A stretch of DNA of 64,000 nucleotides from Brachypodius melanocephalos. Taxonomy: Eukaryota; Chordata; Aves; Passeriformes; Pycnonotidae. The notes under the pieces are model-generated. The model worked only from the letters and a program-made list of their open reading frames with translations, had not been told where the DNA came from and did no database searches. Position 1 is the first letter of the stretch. Each line of letters opens with the position of its first letter. A program made the position numbers and the translations under genes. The stretch is taken from assembly GCA_013398615.1 (NCBI GenBank), contig VZSR01001685.1, positions 29,346,471 to 29,410,470 of the forward strand. The letters are read 5' to 3'. Below, one piece after another: positions 50,401-62,400 of the stretch.

Positions 50401-53400
50401 TCTTGCGGGTGCAGTGGAACAAGTTCAGCTCTCAGATGAACACCAAAGAGACAAAACTTTGACTGAATCTTTGCTTGTATCCTTGATATGGCTAAAAAGA
50501 ATAACTTTTTCAGAGAAGGCTTAATCATGTTGGCTTGTCATCTACAAGAAGACAGTTGAAAATGAAAACTATATTTTGACCCATTGAGTGTCTTAGGCCA
50601 TATACAGACACCAAGAGATATCTTTAAAGTGAGTTCAATTTATCAATGTATGTGACTTCTTTAATTCATAAAGCAAGTAAAATCTGTCTCTTTCTGCCCC
50701 CGTGTCCCCAAAACTGAAAAAAAAAAATGTAAACCAAATCCTACTATAAATTAAAGTGGAAAAAACAATTACATACCTAATTAAAATAACATGTCTCATT
50801 TATCAACACAGCATTTTTTTCTGTTACTGTGACAGGCATATATTCAAGTAGCCATTAGTGACTCTGAAAGCACGTGATCAAAACCACCCTAAGGTCAGTC
50901 ACAGAAAACAAATGGAGAATAAAATTCAGAAAAGAACCAAATTCTAACTTCAGACCCTCTTAGCAAACTGTCCCTTTCCCTACTTGCCATCCAGGTTTTT
51001 CTAATGCTATGTAGAAGTAAAGATACGTGTCATAACTAAAAGAACACATTTATAAGTGGAAGATTCCTGAGTGCTGATATCCATGAATTATAGCCAAAAA
51101 TGAACATAAAAAGAGGACTGGCAGATATCTTTACCAAAAGTTAAGAGATTAATAAACCCACCAGATTAGATGTTCTGTCTAAAAAAGGCCAGAGATATCT
51201 GTAAGTACTCTGGTAAGAGGGCTAAAAGTGAATAATTGAAAAATTCCCCTCCATGTACAGATATATTTTGAATGTTCCTTTAAATTCACAACTTTGGTGA
51301 GTGTACTTTATTTTCTTCCTTTGTAAATATAATAGTAACATAGTAGCATCTCAAAATAGAAAATACTACAACAGGAGGCAGCTGAGTGAAAAACACACTT
51401 TGTAATCATCAAAGAATTGGAGCTGTAATATCCAGTACTGTGAATTGTACATTATCTGCACAATAAAGGGATGCTTTGTGATGCTCTTTCTTCTTGATTA
51501 AAGGTCGAGCTTTCTGCAGATTTAGTGAATATGACAATTCAGAGTGATTATTAATTTCTACTGGAAAGCACTTCTAAAAGCGCTCCCCCAGAAATACTGT
51601 GCAGCAGAAGGATTTGCACCGAGACTGTGCAATCAGATGGGAATCAATGAACCTCTCTACTGTTTTCTTATTAGCTGTAATGACTGTAGATGTCAAAGTT
51701 CCTTTAACTTCAGCAGAATTCATTGAAAATTGTTGCTGGGAGTGTACAGTGAAATCTGTCATATGAAAGTTATGCTTATTCTTTTCAGTCTACACAGATA
51801 TTTACACAAGGGCACAAATGGTGCTTCTGTGTAAATCAATCACATTTGTGTGGATAAAAGAGTAGAATTTCAATTTAGTCTCATCTCATCTGGAGTCTTT
51901 GTAAGCTTTACAAAGATCTCCTATAGGATAAAACTAACAATTAAACATCAGAAGGAGTTATATATGCTGTGCTTTGTTATTCTGAAAACTCTCTAGATTT
52001 TATAGTGTGTATTGTCATTGTCTTCTACCTGTAATATAGGAGACATAGCTGAGATCTAGTGTGAGACAGCCATTAATGACTAATTTTTAGAAATTCAGGT
52101 ATTAAAATCAGTTATTTCTTTTTCCCTTATTATCTGCCAAACATGTTTGTCGCTGTTTTACTCCACAATGACACAGACTCCGAACATCAGAAGGTTGAAA
52201 ATTGACACTTCTATTTCTGGGATTTGTCTCCCTTTTATACTATTTTACACAGATCAAGCTGATTGGTGAAACAAAGGCAAACTTTTTCAATCACATTGGT
52301 CAAACCAGAGGGACATCAAATTGAAAGTCCCTCCTGAGAAAAAGAATGCATGGCATATGTATAAAACATAAACATTTGTCCTGTTTACAGAAAATTTCCT
52401 GGGAAAGGAATTTCAGAAACCAAAACATCTCAAGCAAGAAACCAGGGCTACACATCTTCGCTCTGTTTTATATCCTTGTCTTATTAGATTATATAAGCCG
52501 TGGGAATTTAAAAAAAAAAAAAAGGTAAACATAAAAATATTATCATTTTAAATATTTTTTAAAATCTTCTCTGCTAAAATAAGTAGAAGCTTTATGCATA
52601 TGGAAAATAATAATAAAAAATAAAGTTCTGATGGATATCCAAACAGACAAGCCCTTACTCATGTGAGTCAGAAATAAGAGTTCAGGAGGTGGTGATCCAT
52701 CCGTCATTCTTTTGCAGTATGAAAAGCAGACACTCTGTTGTAGTATGAACCCTCATAAACTTCCCAAGAGAGTTATAAAACCTCTCCATTTAGTAAATAG
52801 ATTTCTCTAAGATGACTTTTGAGTAGACAACATTCATATCAACCAGGCCTGAGCTGGCTGAAACTTCATGCCAACAATTAAAGATTTTTGCCTTTGGTTT
52901 TCACATGCCTCTAAATTTGAATTTGCCTGTTACAGTTAAAACTGTAAAGAGAATCATATAAATCCTGACATAGATGCTCCTCTAGTTTTTCAGTCTTCAT
53001 TAATTTGATGGTGTATTCCAGTATTCTATTATTTCATTCACTGTGATAAGTTGAAGCAAATCTAAATGACAGGTTTTGGATTAGATTAATTTGGTACATT
53101 AAATAATCACAGTTTTGATGTGATTGATACCAGAGTCAAGAAAAAGACCTTCAGCACAGCAGGTGCTCAACAACCATTGCCTTCAATTTCCCCACCCTGC
53201 AGCTGAAAGATTCTTTTTCTTCTTTGCAGTTGATTACTGATGTTATTATCATGAAGATAATGCTTGTTACAGGAATACTGCTCATCCTTGACACAAATAT
53301 ATATCTTTTATAAACAAAACCAGCTTTTTTTCTCAAACTGAAAACAATCATAACATTCCAATAAGGTGAAAATGAAGGCAGGAACAGGCATCTTATGCAA

Positions 53401-53402
53401 GC
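47497..53402. other. Anonymous AT-rich DNA, no gene seen
   Basis: About 5.9 kb. The block at 49900-50280 is less AT-rich and ends with AATAAA at 50269, but no product is recognised. An A run lies at about 52509-52523. No transposon identified. Confidence 0.5.
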
Positions 53403-53650
53403 ATAGAATCGCAGAATTGTTTTTCTTGGAACAGATCTTTAAAGATCATTTTGTTCCAAAATCCCTTGCCTTGGGCACAGACACCTTCCACTAGACCTTG
53501 TGGCTCTGACCCCCATTCAACCTGGTCTTGAGCATTTCCAAGGATGAGGCATCCACAACTTCTCTGGGCAGCCTATGCCCACTGCCTTGCCACCCTCACA
53601 GCAAAGAATTTCAGACACATTTGCTACTTTTCTAAGTCTCTTCAAATTCA
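53403..53650 (-). mobile_element. CR1 LINE, 3'-end fragment (minus strand)
   Basis: Reads CATAGAATCGCAGAATTG at the reversed 3' terminus, then GACACCTTCCACTAGACCTT, CAACCTGGTCTTGAGCATTT, GGATGAGGCATCCACAACTT and CTCTGGGCAGCCTATGCCCA, ending near GTCTCTTCAAATTCAG. This is the common CCTGCCCATGGCA-type tail on the minus strand, moderately diverged, about 250 bases long. Confidence 0.93.
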
Positions 53651-56600
53651 GATGCTTGAAGAAGATAAAGAACAGCCACAATGTATTCCTAGTATTTCCA
53701 CATATGTAAAAACCAACTACTCAGCAAGAATTAAAATTTTATCAGCTCAAGCATAGTGATAACTATGCACAACTGTAAGTTCTTGGTTTAAATCAGATTA
53801 AATATGAAAATTTTGAAAGTTATAAAAGTCTTCAGTAATGCCATGTATCTGTTAGAATCTGGATAGTAAAGTCAAATTGAAAGACTGCTTGTTCAGTTAA
53901 AAATATTTCCCCAACTGTCCTCATGGTATATCCTGCTGCTGAAAGTTCATTATGAGCAGTCTGAGCAGAGGTGTAAGACTGAAGGTAGAACAATATCTTC
54001 TTTGCAATCATAAACATGATGAAAACACTTTGCATAACACTTCTTCATGTTAATTTGTTTTCTAAGAAAATTTGAGCATAGCCTAGAGGGAGAGATTTAT
54101 CTTCAATTCAGATCATGAAAGGCACTAATTAAGGATCAAAGTCCAAAAAAATTGTAAGAATATAATAAAATAAGATGAATATAGTGCATTAAAAATATAC
54201 ACAGATTTAAGAAACTGTGATTCATTTAAAAAAACACACAAAAAAACCCCCAAAACCCCAAAACTAGAAATTGTATTTCTTTCAGAAGTAGAAAAAATGA
54301 GATACTTTAATAAAAGACTACCAGGAAGTGAATAGATCATTGCAGATGATTGATTTCACCTGAAGTTGAGACAAAATCCTTTTCTTAACAAATAAAAACA
54401 AGTTATATGTGTTCCAAAATCTAACAAACACAATACTATAAGATAGTTTTTCAAAAAGAGTTGTTCAAAAACCTGCAGAAACAAAATTACTAAGATTTAT
54501 ACAGCACAAATTCCAAAGTACTAGACCAAACCAGTTTCAACTTAAAATTTACTATGTGTCAATTTTTCTCTGCTCTGACAACATGATGGCAGTCTGATTG
54601 CACCTGATGGCAGATTTTTAGATGCCTAAATATCCTGAAAGAAACTTAGATGCCTGCTTAAGAAAATAAATATTTATTTCTCAGATCTGCCATCTAACAG
54701 AAATAACACCTTTTTACGATTATGCAGTTCTTTAATGGGTAAAATAATAAAATATGAAAATGCTTCTCCCTTATCTATTCTTTGATGTAAAGCTAGACAT
54801 CCATGATGGAGACTGCAGTGAAATGTAAATTATTTAAAATTAACTTATACTCTGGTTCTTATGGAAAGTACCTTAAAATGTACCATTCTATATACTGTAA
54901 AATAACACTACTCCAGTAGTAACTTTTGCAGTGTTGTGACTGTTTATTAGAAAAATATTAAGGAACAAAAGTAACTCAAAAACTCACTTGTACGTGAGTA
55001 CTTTTTTTAAGGTTGGCAGTTTCCCCAAGAATAACAATACCACAAAATTATAATTAATTATTAATCATGTTCAAAGAAGTAACAATTATGATTACTATTT
55101 CATATCAGAATAAGTTGTGAATAATTTCTCTATCTATGGTGTAAACCTCTCATCTTATACCTCTACACTTCCTACACAATCCATTGTGAAAATCAAATCA
55201 TTAGTAAATAGTACCCATGACAAACTGCTTCTCTGCCATGGATGGAACTCAGATACCTCTAAATCACATCTTTGGATATGACAGCTCAGACCAGATGGGC
55301 ACTTCTCTCAGTAGATTGTGATGCTGCTATCCATCTTTCCTTTTGAATAAAATCATAACCAAAATTTTTCAAATAGATGAAAGGTGCAAGACTTCTGACA
55401 ACCTTTCTGAGAAATGTTCCCTTTACAGTGAGATGTAGTGTAGACTGAACTTTAAACTTTCTCACTGTGAAACTGAATACTTCCATTCCTGACATTCAGA
55501 GGGTGTGAGCAGAAAAAGGGATTATTTCCCAACTCTCCTGGAGCAAGGAGACTTCATCCTAATTTCTTCTCAGAACTGCTTGCACGTTAAAGATAGAACA
55601 TGTTTGACAAAGTAAATGCAAGTGAATTTATAAATATATAAAGGAACATTTTTTATATGCATAGCAGCCTGGATCAGACAGCAAACTTCACTGGGGCAGC
55701 CAGAAATGGGTGTGAGGAGGTTACAAGAGAAGCTGTCCTTTACAGCAGGACAGTGTGAACACAGTCCATAAAGTGCTCCATGGTCTGTCTTTATTGATGG
55801 AAACCTTAATGCCTGCATATCTTTAATGATTTAAAGCATTGTGACACCTCCCCTAGGTACGCCTGTGGCTGAAATGTTGTTTTTCTTTTGGAAAAAGAGA
55901 GAGTAAAGCTGAAACAACAAATCATTGATTATGTACATTTAAAGCTGTTTGGACGTCTCTTCTGTTTCTAGCCACGTGGATGATCAAAAGCTGAGACATA
56001 CAGATATTTCTTAATTCAATATTTCTGGAATTTTGAGCATACTGAAAGGAAAATCAGACTTCATCTTGTGCTGTACATGTCTAGCGAGTCAGCTCATTCT
56101 GCATTTCCTACCTTTATTTCAGGTAAAACATCCACTGTCAGTTTAAAGTATGAAGCAGCTGAGACAGTGACATAAAAAATCAACAATGAAACAATGACAA
56201 ATCACACTATGGCAGCTGCTGTTACCTGAAAACTGAGTCTGCAAAATATGTGTTTAAACTGGCACTTATGATGTAGCAGTATCAGAAAAATGACCAATCT
56301 GTCTCTAACAAAACTCTTCTCTCATGGACCTTCTGAAGCTGGGAGTTGACATTTTAGTGTAAATAGGAATGGAATATTTTACTGGTGATTGCCTAGCACT
56401 GTAACCTATTTCTCATTAAAACACGAGTAGTTTGACAGAAATCAAATATGTGCTCTTTTAATTGAGAAACTCATGCTGAATTCCTGACAAATGTGATAGC
56501 TTGATCAAGTTATAATGTTATATAAATGACCCAGAATGAGAACATTACTGTATAGTTTGTGTTCTTGTTTCACTTATAATTAATCTAATTTTGCAAGTCC

Positions 56601-57250
56601 ATACGTCATATATATGTGGACAAGACCCAAATGAATGGAAATTCCTCAATATCTTCTAGGTAGGAAAAGACTTTAATAACTGTGATTTCACAAGATTACT
56701 AAGAAAACACTATGAGACTACATGGAAAAAAGAATGAAGATCAATGGATTTATCATCATATTGTCTTGTATAAGTAATCTCATAACTTAACAAACAGTGA
56801 AATTGAAGTAATTCACATTAAGAAAGACTGGAATCTTGTAGATTCTTGAAAAGAAATACAAGCTTTTCATCAATAATATTATGTAGGTTACCTAAATATA
56901 CTCAATAAGAATCCATCAATGACCCAAATAAGCACATTTCTTATGGGAAGTTAGTTATAGCCAGCTAGATATAAACACAGACAGACCAATATGGGAAAAA
57001 AGGTTCAAGAGTGAGTAAGAGTGAGAATTTTTGCATAAGATCATGAATAAACAATATAGTGCATCCTCAGAGCATCACCAATGTCAGAATTAACTCCCAT
57101 TTAAAGAAGACAGTTAAATTTTTAACCAGTACATGTTAAAGGCTGCACAAGGATTCTCTGGGAAGGTTTAGCTTTGTGAGTAGCAGTAGGTTTGTTACCC
57201 AGATATGAAATGCTGCAGACAGGATGTACTAGGCACAATAGACAACAGCA
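53651..57250. other. Anonymous AT-rich DNA, no gene seen
   Basis: About 3.6 kb. An A/C-rich low-complexity stretch lies at about 54225-54265. No gene or element recognised. Confidence 0.5.
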
Positions 57251-57385
57251 GAATCACAAGAGGGAGTTAGAGGGACCCAGAAGGGTCATCAAATCCAGTT
57301 CTTAGGTGAATGGCCCATACAGGGATTGAACCTCTCACCTTAGCTTTACTAAAACCATGCTCTGACTAACTGAGCTCATCTGGGG
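57251..57385 (-). mobile_element. tRNA-Ile-derived SINE with CR1-like tail (TguSINE1-like)
   Basis: Read on the minus strand, positions 57385 to about 57311 align over the length of tRNA-Ile(AAT). They show an A-box-like TGAGCTCAGTTAGTCAGAG, an anticodon-arm region TGGTTTTAGTAAAGCTA (anticodon position AGT instead of AAT), a B box GGTTCAATCC and an acceptor end CCTGTATGGGCCA. This is followed by a tail of about 60 bases that contains TCTGGGTCCCTCTAACTCCC and ends TTGTGATTC, like a CR1 3' end. tRNA head plus LINE-like tail is the definition of a tRNA SINE mobilised by its partner LINE. I know this combination from the zebra finch family TguSINE1. It is not a working tRNA: the stems are mismatched and the anticodon is changed. 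Confidence 0.85.
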
Positions 57386-59104
57386 TCAGCATCTTCCTTT
57401 ATTTTGGGTTTGGAGGAAGGGATTCTACAGATAGGGCCAAGGGAAGATTCTAAACATTTCAGAGTAAAAATATGATCATGTCTCTGCAACAGCAAAGAAG
57501 ATTCTCTTGACTTAGAAGAATTTCAGCTTTCATTTCTTCTATACTTACATGCAGGTTTCTAAAGATGTGCTAAAATGAGTACCCTGGGCTAATCTAGTTA
57601 TGAATATTTGTAAAATGTATATTAAAGAAAGCAAAACCGGTACAACTTCTCAAAGCTACTTCAGTAGCATCCCTTGTAGTTTCATTTGCATCAAAATGAG
57701 GATAAAATAAAGAATCAGAAAATAAGGTCAAATTTATTTTGCTTACTTCAGGATGTTCACAACTGTGGCTGGGAAGTTGACCTTTGAAACTTGTGGGATT
57801 CTAGTCAAAAATAAATATTGAGAGGGACAGCAAGGCTATTTTGCTTTGAAGTTTGGAAATGTGGATTTTAAACTACTTACATGAACAGGATTCATAAAAA
57901 GAAACTTCTATGTTGCTCTTGGTCTATTCATGAAAATAAAATATAATGTTGATTATATAACTAATGTTAGTAAAGTGTTAAAAGTGAACATTATGTAAAA
58001 GAAAACTTTGATAGTCTCTTCCCAGTTACAACAAAAACCCAACAAATAACGGTGATAAATTAATGTTCTGATGGTGATTCTAAATATTTTCCTTAGGGTT
58101 TTTTGGCACATTCTGGACAATAATTATAATTCCAGTAATTGGAAAGGACAAAGGTTGTTAGAAGCATTTTATGGCACACAGTGATGTTTGCATCTGTAAT
58201 TTTAAATCATTAACTCATGTAATTAATTTTTTTATAAAGTACATTTTCATTTTTTTATACTCTTCTGCCTCTGTTGTGTCTGCATAAATATACAGAAACA
58301 CAGGGTAAAAGGAACTGAACAGGTATTTAGATATTTTTTTCTATTGATCTGAAGGATATTTTGTGTTAAAATGATGGTATTTTACAGAAAAATCTTATTT
58401 TTTCATAATTTCATTAGTGCACAGCTTTGTTTTTAGAGCACATTTAAACTGTTACTAAATTTTTCATAGCATGTAAGAGTCTGTGTGTGAGATGACTTAA
58501 ACCCATTTTGAATTATTATATCTTCTAAGTGACTGGCTGAATATATATTTAGGAATATATTTTCCATAGTATGATACAATGTAAATGATGGATAGATTTA
58601 CCAGCAGGAGAAAACCTGTTCAGTTTCAGGCCAGTTGAATAATTTTGACTTTTTAAACATTGAACTCACAAGGTGAAAAATACGTATGCAGTTATTGTCA
58701 CTGCAGTGTCAGTTAGTGAAATTACCCCAGAGATGAGTGAGACACAGAAATTTTAAATTTTATGAGCCTTCATGAAAAAATATTATAGTTCTAAGGGAAC
58801 AAAATCCTTCTCTTCCCAGTCACCACCTCTGTGCAGAGAAAACGAGAAGATAACACTCCACTCCATAGCACATCATAGGGACTTAAATGTAGCAACCGTG
58901 GTGAAAACAGTTCTGGCCAGACAGAAATAATTTGGATCTAGAGGATGCATGGAAAAATAGGCCACCCAAGATGCTCAGATACTGAATATCCAATATCCTC
59001 CTGATTAGTCCTGACATGCAGGTTAAGTGTGTTTATAAAGCAAAATGTCTTAAACCTCTAAGAATCTACATCCAAAATTGAGCTCTGGAGAAAAACGGTT
59101 GACC
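57386..59104. other. Anonymous AT-rich DNA, no gene seen
   Basis: About 1.7 kb with no recognised feature. Confidence 0.5.
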
Positions 59105-59412
59105 TAGACTGGACTGAAGAACATGAGCCAGCACTGTGCCCAGGTGGCCCAGAAGCCCAGTGGCATCCTGGCTTATATCAAGAAGAGCATGGCCAGCAGG
59201 ACCAGGGAAGGGGTTGTCACTCTGCACTGGGCGCTGCTGAGGCCACACCTCAAGTTCTGTGTCCCATTTTGGGCCCCTCAAGTCAGGAATGACACTGGAG
59301 TGCTGGAGCGTGTCCAGAGAAGGAAGACAGAGCTCGGGAAGGGTCTAGGGAATGAACTCTGTGAGGAGGGACTGAAGGAGCTGGAGAGAAGACACAGAGG
59401 ACACCTTATCCT
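59105..59412 (+). mobile_element. CR1 LINE internal fragment, both ends missing
   Basis: Matches the end of CR1 ORF2: ACATGAGCCAGCACTGTGCC, CCAGGTGGCCCAGAAGCCCA, GGCATCCTGGCTTATATCA, AGAGCATGGCCAGCAGGACC, CTGCTGAGGCCACACCTCAA, TGGAGCGTGTCCAGAGAAGG and GAGGACACCTTATC. It stops at about 59412 without the rest of the coding region or the 3' UTR, which is unusual for CR1. A reading frame of about 100 codons is open across most of it (59123-59437). It is a fragment of ORF2, not a gene. Confidence 0.93.
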
Positions 59413-62400
59413 TTCCAATAGTTTAGTAATTCAATGAAAATCTTACCCTTTACTTGTGCTTAGTGTTCTGGAATTCCAACATATATTCGTATAAATTTGT
59501 CCAACTGCAAGTACAAACCAGGTTTTTGGTAGACTGAGTTATATGTTCATCCAGGCATTAGTACAATGACAAACTTAATAAAAAACTGTCTAGCTCTTCT
59601 AAAAACAATCTAGAAAGATTTTAATAGCCTTTGCGACATGAAATGGAATATTAACAAATGTCAGCACTGGGAATTAAAGTAAGTCCTAGCTAATTTTAAG
59701 TCTCCTCATGAAGAATGTAACTTAGCCTAAAGAAGTTAATCATATTTCTATGCAAAAAGTTAGTGCCAATACTTCCATTTAGATTTTATAAATCAAAAAT
59801 TAACATCTTCAAGCACAAGAGAAAATTGATTCCTGATCATTAATTCATAAATGATAATTGTATGCAGAGGGCCTTAGATATTTTATATACTATATATATA
59901 AATCCGAGGCGTCTTTTCTGAGCATTCTTGCATTTTCTTTTGCTTCTGTAATTTCTTTTTTCTTCACTGGGGACTAAGAATGTGTAAAGGATGCAAGAGT
60001 AGAGCTTTGGGTTTTTAATCATACCAAAGTAGGTACATACATGATTTTGATCAGATCTGACTAAAAGTGCTGTAATTCAAACTAATGAAATTTTGTATGC
60101 ATCCCTGAACAAATTTTAAAGGTACAAAACCCAGAGGGACACAGTTTCTAATAGAAGTGCTGACAGGGCCTTATGAATGAGCATAATTATTTCAAATATA
60201 TTAAGCAAATACCTTCAATCAACAGCTGAATGGTAGCATGCTGTGATAATTATTTTTGGTTGATGATGAGAAGGCTGATTGCAATTTCCTCATTAACTTA
60301 CTTTTTTCCCACTTCCATAAGTTTTCCTATCTGCATACTTTCTTCCTTCAATAATAGATATCTTTTTCCTGTTGCATCATTTTTAGTCACAAAATCTGTT
60401 AAGGCTCGTCTGTCTACTCATCTGTATTGATGAGTCATAACACTTTTTCCAAACAGGATATATTTGCACATTTCAAAAAAAATTGTTTCACGTCAACCCA
60501 TCGTGTGTTACTCTGTATTTGTTATGGTCATGGTAGTTCTCCAAAAGAAAATGAATTAATTTAATTCTCTGCCCACTCCTTTTAAGGAATGCTTAGAAGC
60601 AGGAAAAATAAATTAAACAACGTTTCACTCTAAAAGAGTATGGAGTGAATTTAAACACAAAGATTTTCAGTTGTGAGCCTAGGTTTGGTGTTTTTTTTTT
60701 TTTTTTTTTAAATTGAGTCAGTTTTGGCTCATTGAACCATTTTTATTAATTTTTAACAAGGATGGAAGAAAAGGAAATTTTAAAAAAATTCTGGATTTTT
60801 TTTCTACTTTATGTTGATGTCCCTTAGAGACAGAAAACATGGATAAGGGAGGAGACAATGGCCTCAAATTTCACCATTATAATTTAGGATTTTCATCAAC
60901 ACCTTTTGTGTAATCTCTTTCAGGAGTAAGGAACTGCATAAATTATTTTTCTGAATGTGTTTGAATTGTTATTATATATTCTTTTTACATGTCAAGAAAG
61001 TCTATTAGAGAAAAAAAAATCTGTAATCTGAGCAGAAGTATTTAGGACACCCTATAGTATGTTGCTAATATCATTCTGGTTACATAAGCCCTAGTTTCTA
61101 TCTCAGAAAAGGTAGAAAATGGTTTTGCTTGTTGAAAAGGGAATTTTGCATATTAGATGGAGAAATCTCCAATGTCCTTCTGAGAGTCAGTACCCTGTGT
61201 TCATCTTTCAACACTAAAACTGGACAGCCAGAAGAACTAACTCAAGAACAAGAATAACCTTGGAGGCAGTATGTTCACAAAGAAAGGAGAAAAGCCCTGT
61301 GTTTGGCTCCTTTAGAATGAGTAGTACACATGGTACATATTTAATTTATTTAGGGAAAATGTTACCTTAAGCCAAAATCCAGATTGTGCTCCGCTTTGCA
61401 AAGTTTGAGTTCTACCATGGTTTCTTACATATGCTTAGCTCTAGGCATCTTTCCCAAAGTTGGAGTAATGTTTTCTTTCAAAAATAAAAATACTTTGAAT
61501 TTAAGTTTCTTGCAAAGTCTATAACAATTCAATTGGCCAAAACCATTCAGACCTCATCATGGAACTCAGAAAAAATCCTATGAAAAACAACAAAATTTCC
61601 TTTATATTATTTTGTTAAGATAATTTTGGTTGCATTTTTGCTATTTAACATCACAGAAATATTTCAGCTAGTTTTATTGTTAGTTCTGCACCTAGTTTTA
61701 GTACTTAAACCTTTTTTGTGTATCCTGCCTACGCTTGCATTATTATTACTAATAATTTCATACATTACTGGAGTATGTAGGATACCAGTTGGAAAATATA
61801 TACCACTAAACTGTCTTATGTCCTAAGAACCTAAGCCATACCCTGTTAAAATCTCTTGGATTCTTCCTAGTAACACACTTGATTTTGAATTTGGCTTTTA
61901 AAAATAATTTACTGACACAATCTCCTGTATTTAGAGGGTTTACTTGTTTGTAAGGATGAAGAATGAAGTAAACAGTGATAATCCCAAGACCAATGAGGAA
62001 CTGTGGGAAATGCATATCCAAATCTTTCAGATTCATCCCTGTGGTTGTCATTTGGAAAATGAGTTTTAGGCTTTTTTTAGTTAATCCACTTTTTATGTTT
62101 TGTCATGGAGCATATTTTGAAATCTTCCCTGCTTACAGTGAAATTAAGTACCTCAAAAATCAGTATTTTTATTTTTTTTTCTGGTTGTGTCTGTATAAGG
62201 ACATAGAATAAAGGCACAAACCCAAATAAAGAATTTTTTTTTTTGGAAAGGCATACCAAATAAAATGTGGAAAAAGTACTCTAATAAACAGGCTGGAATT
62301 TTATTTCTATGATTTTGACAATTGAGAATGTCAACATAAAACAGACTTGGAAAGGGAGAGTTTAACAGTAACTAAGGTGGGAAATAACTATATATCATAC

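Noticed and set aside
57311..57385. Functional tRNA-Ile gene on the minus strand
   Set aside because: Mismatched stems, altered anticodon position and a fused CR1-like tail show it is a SINE head.
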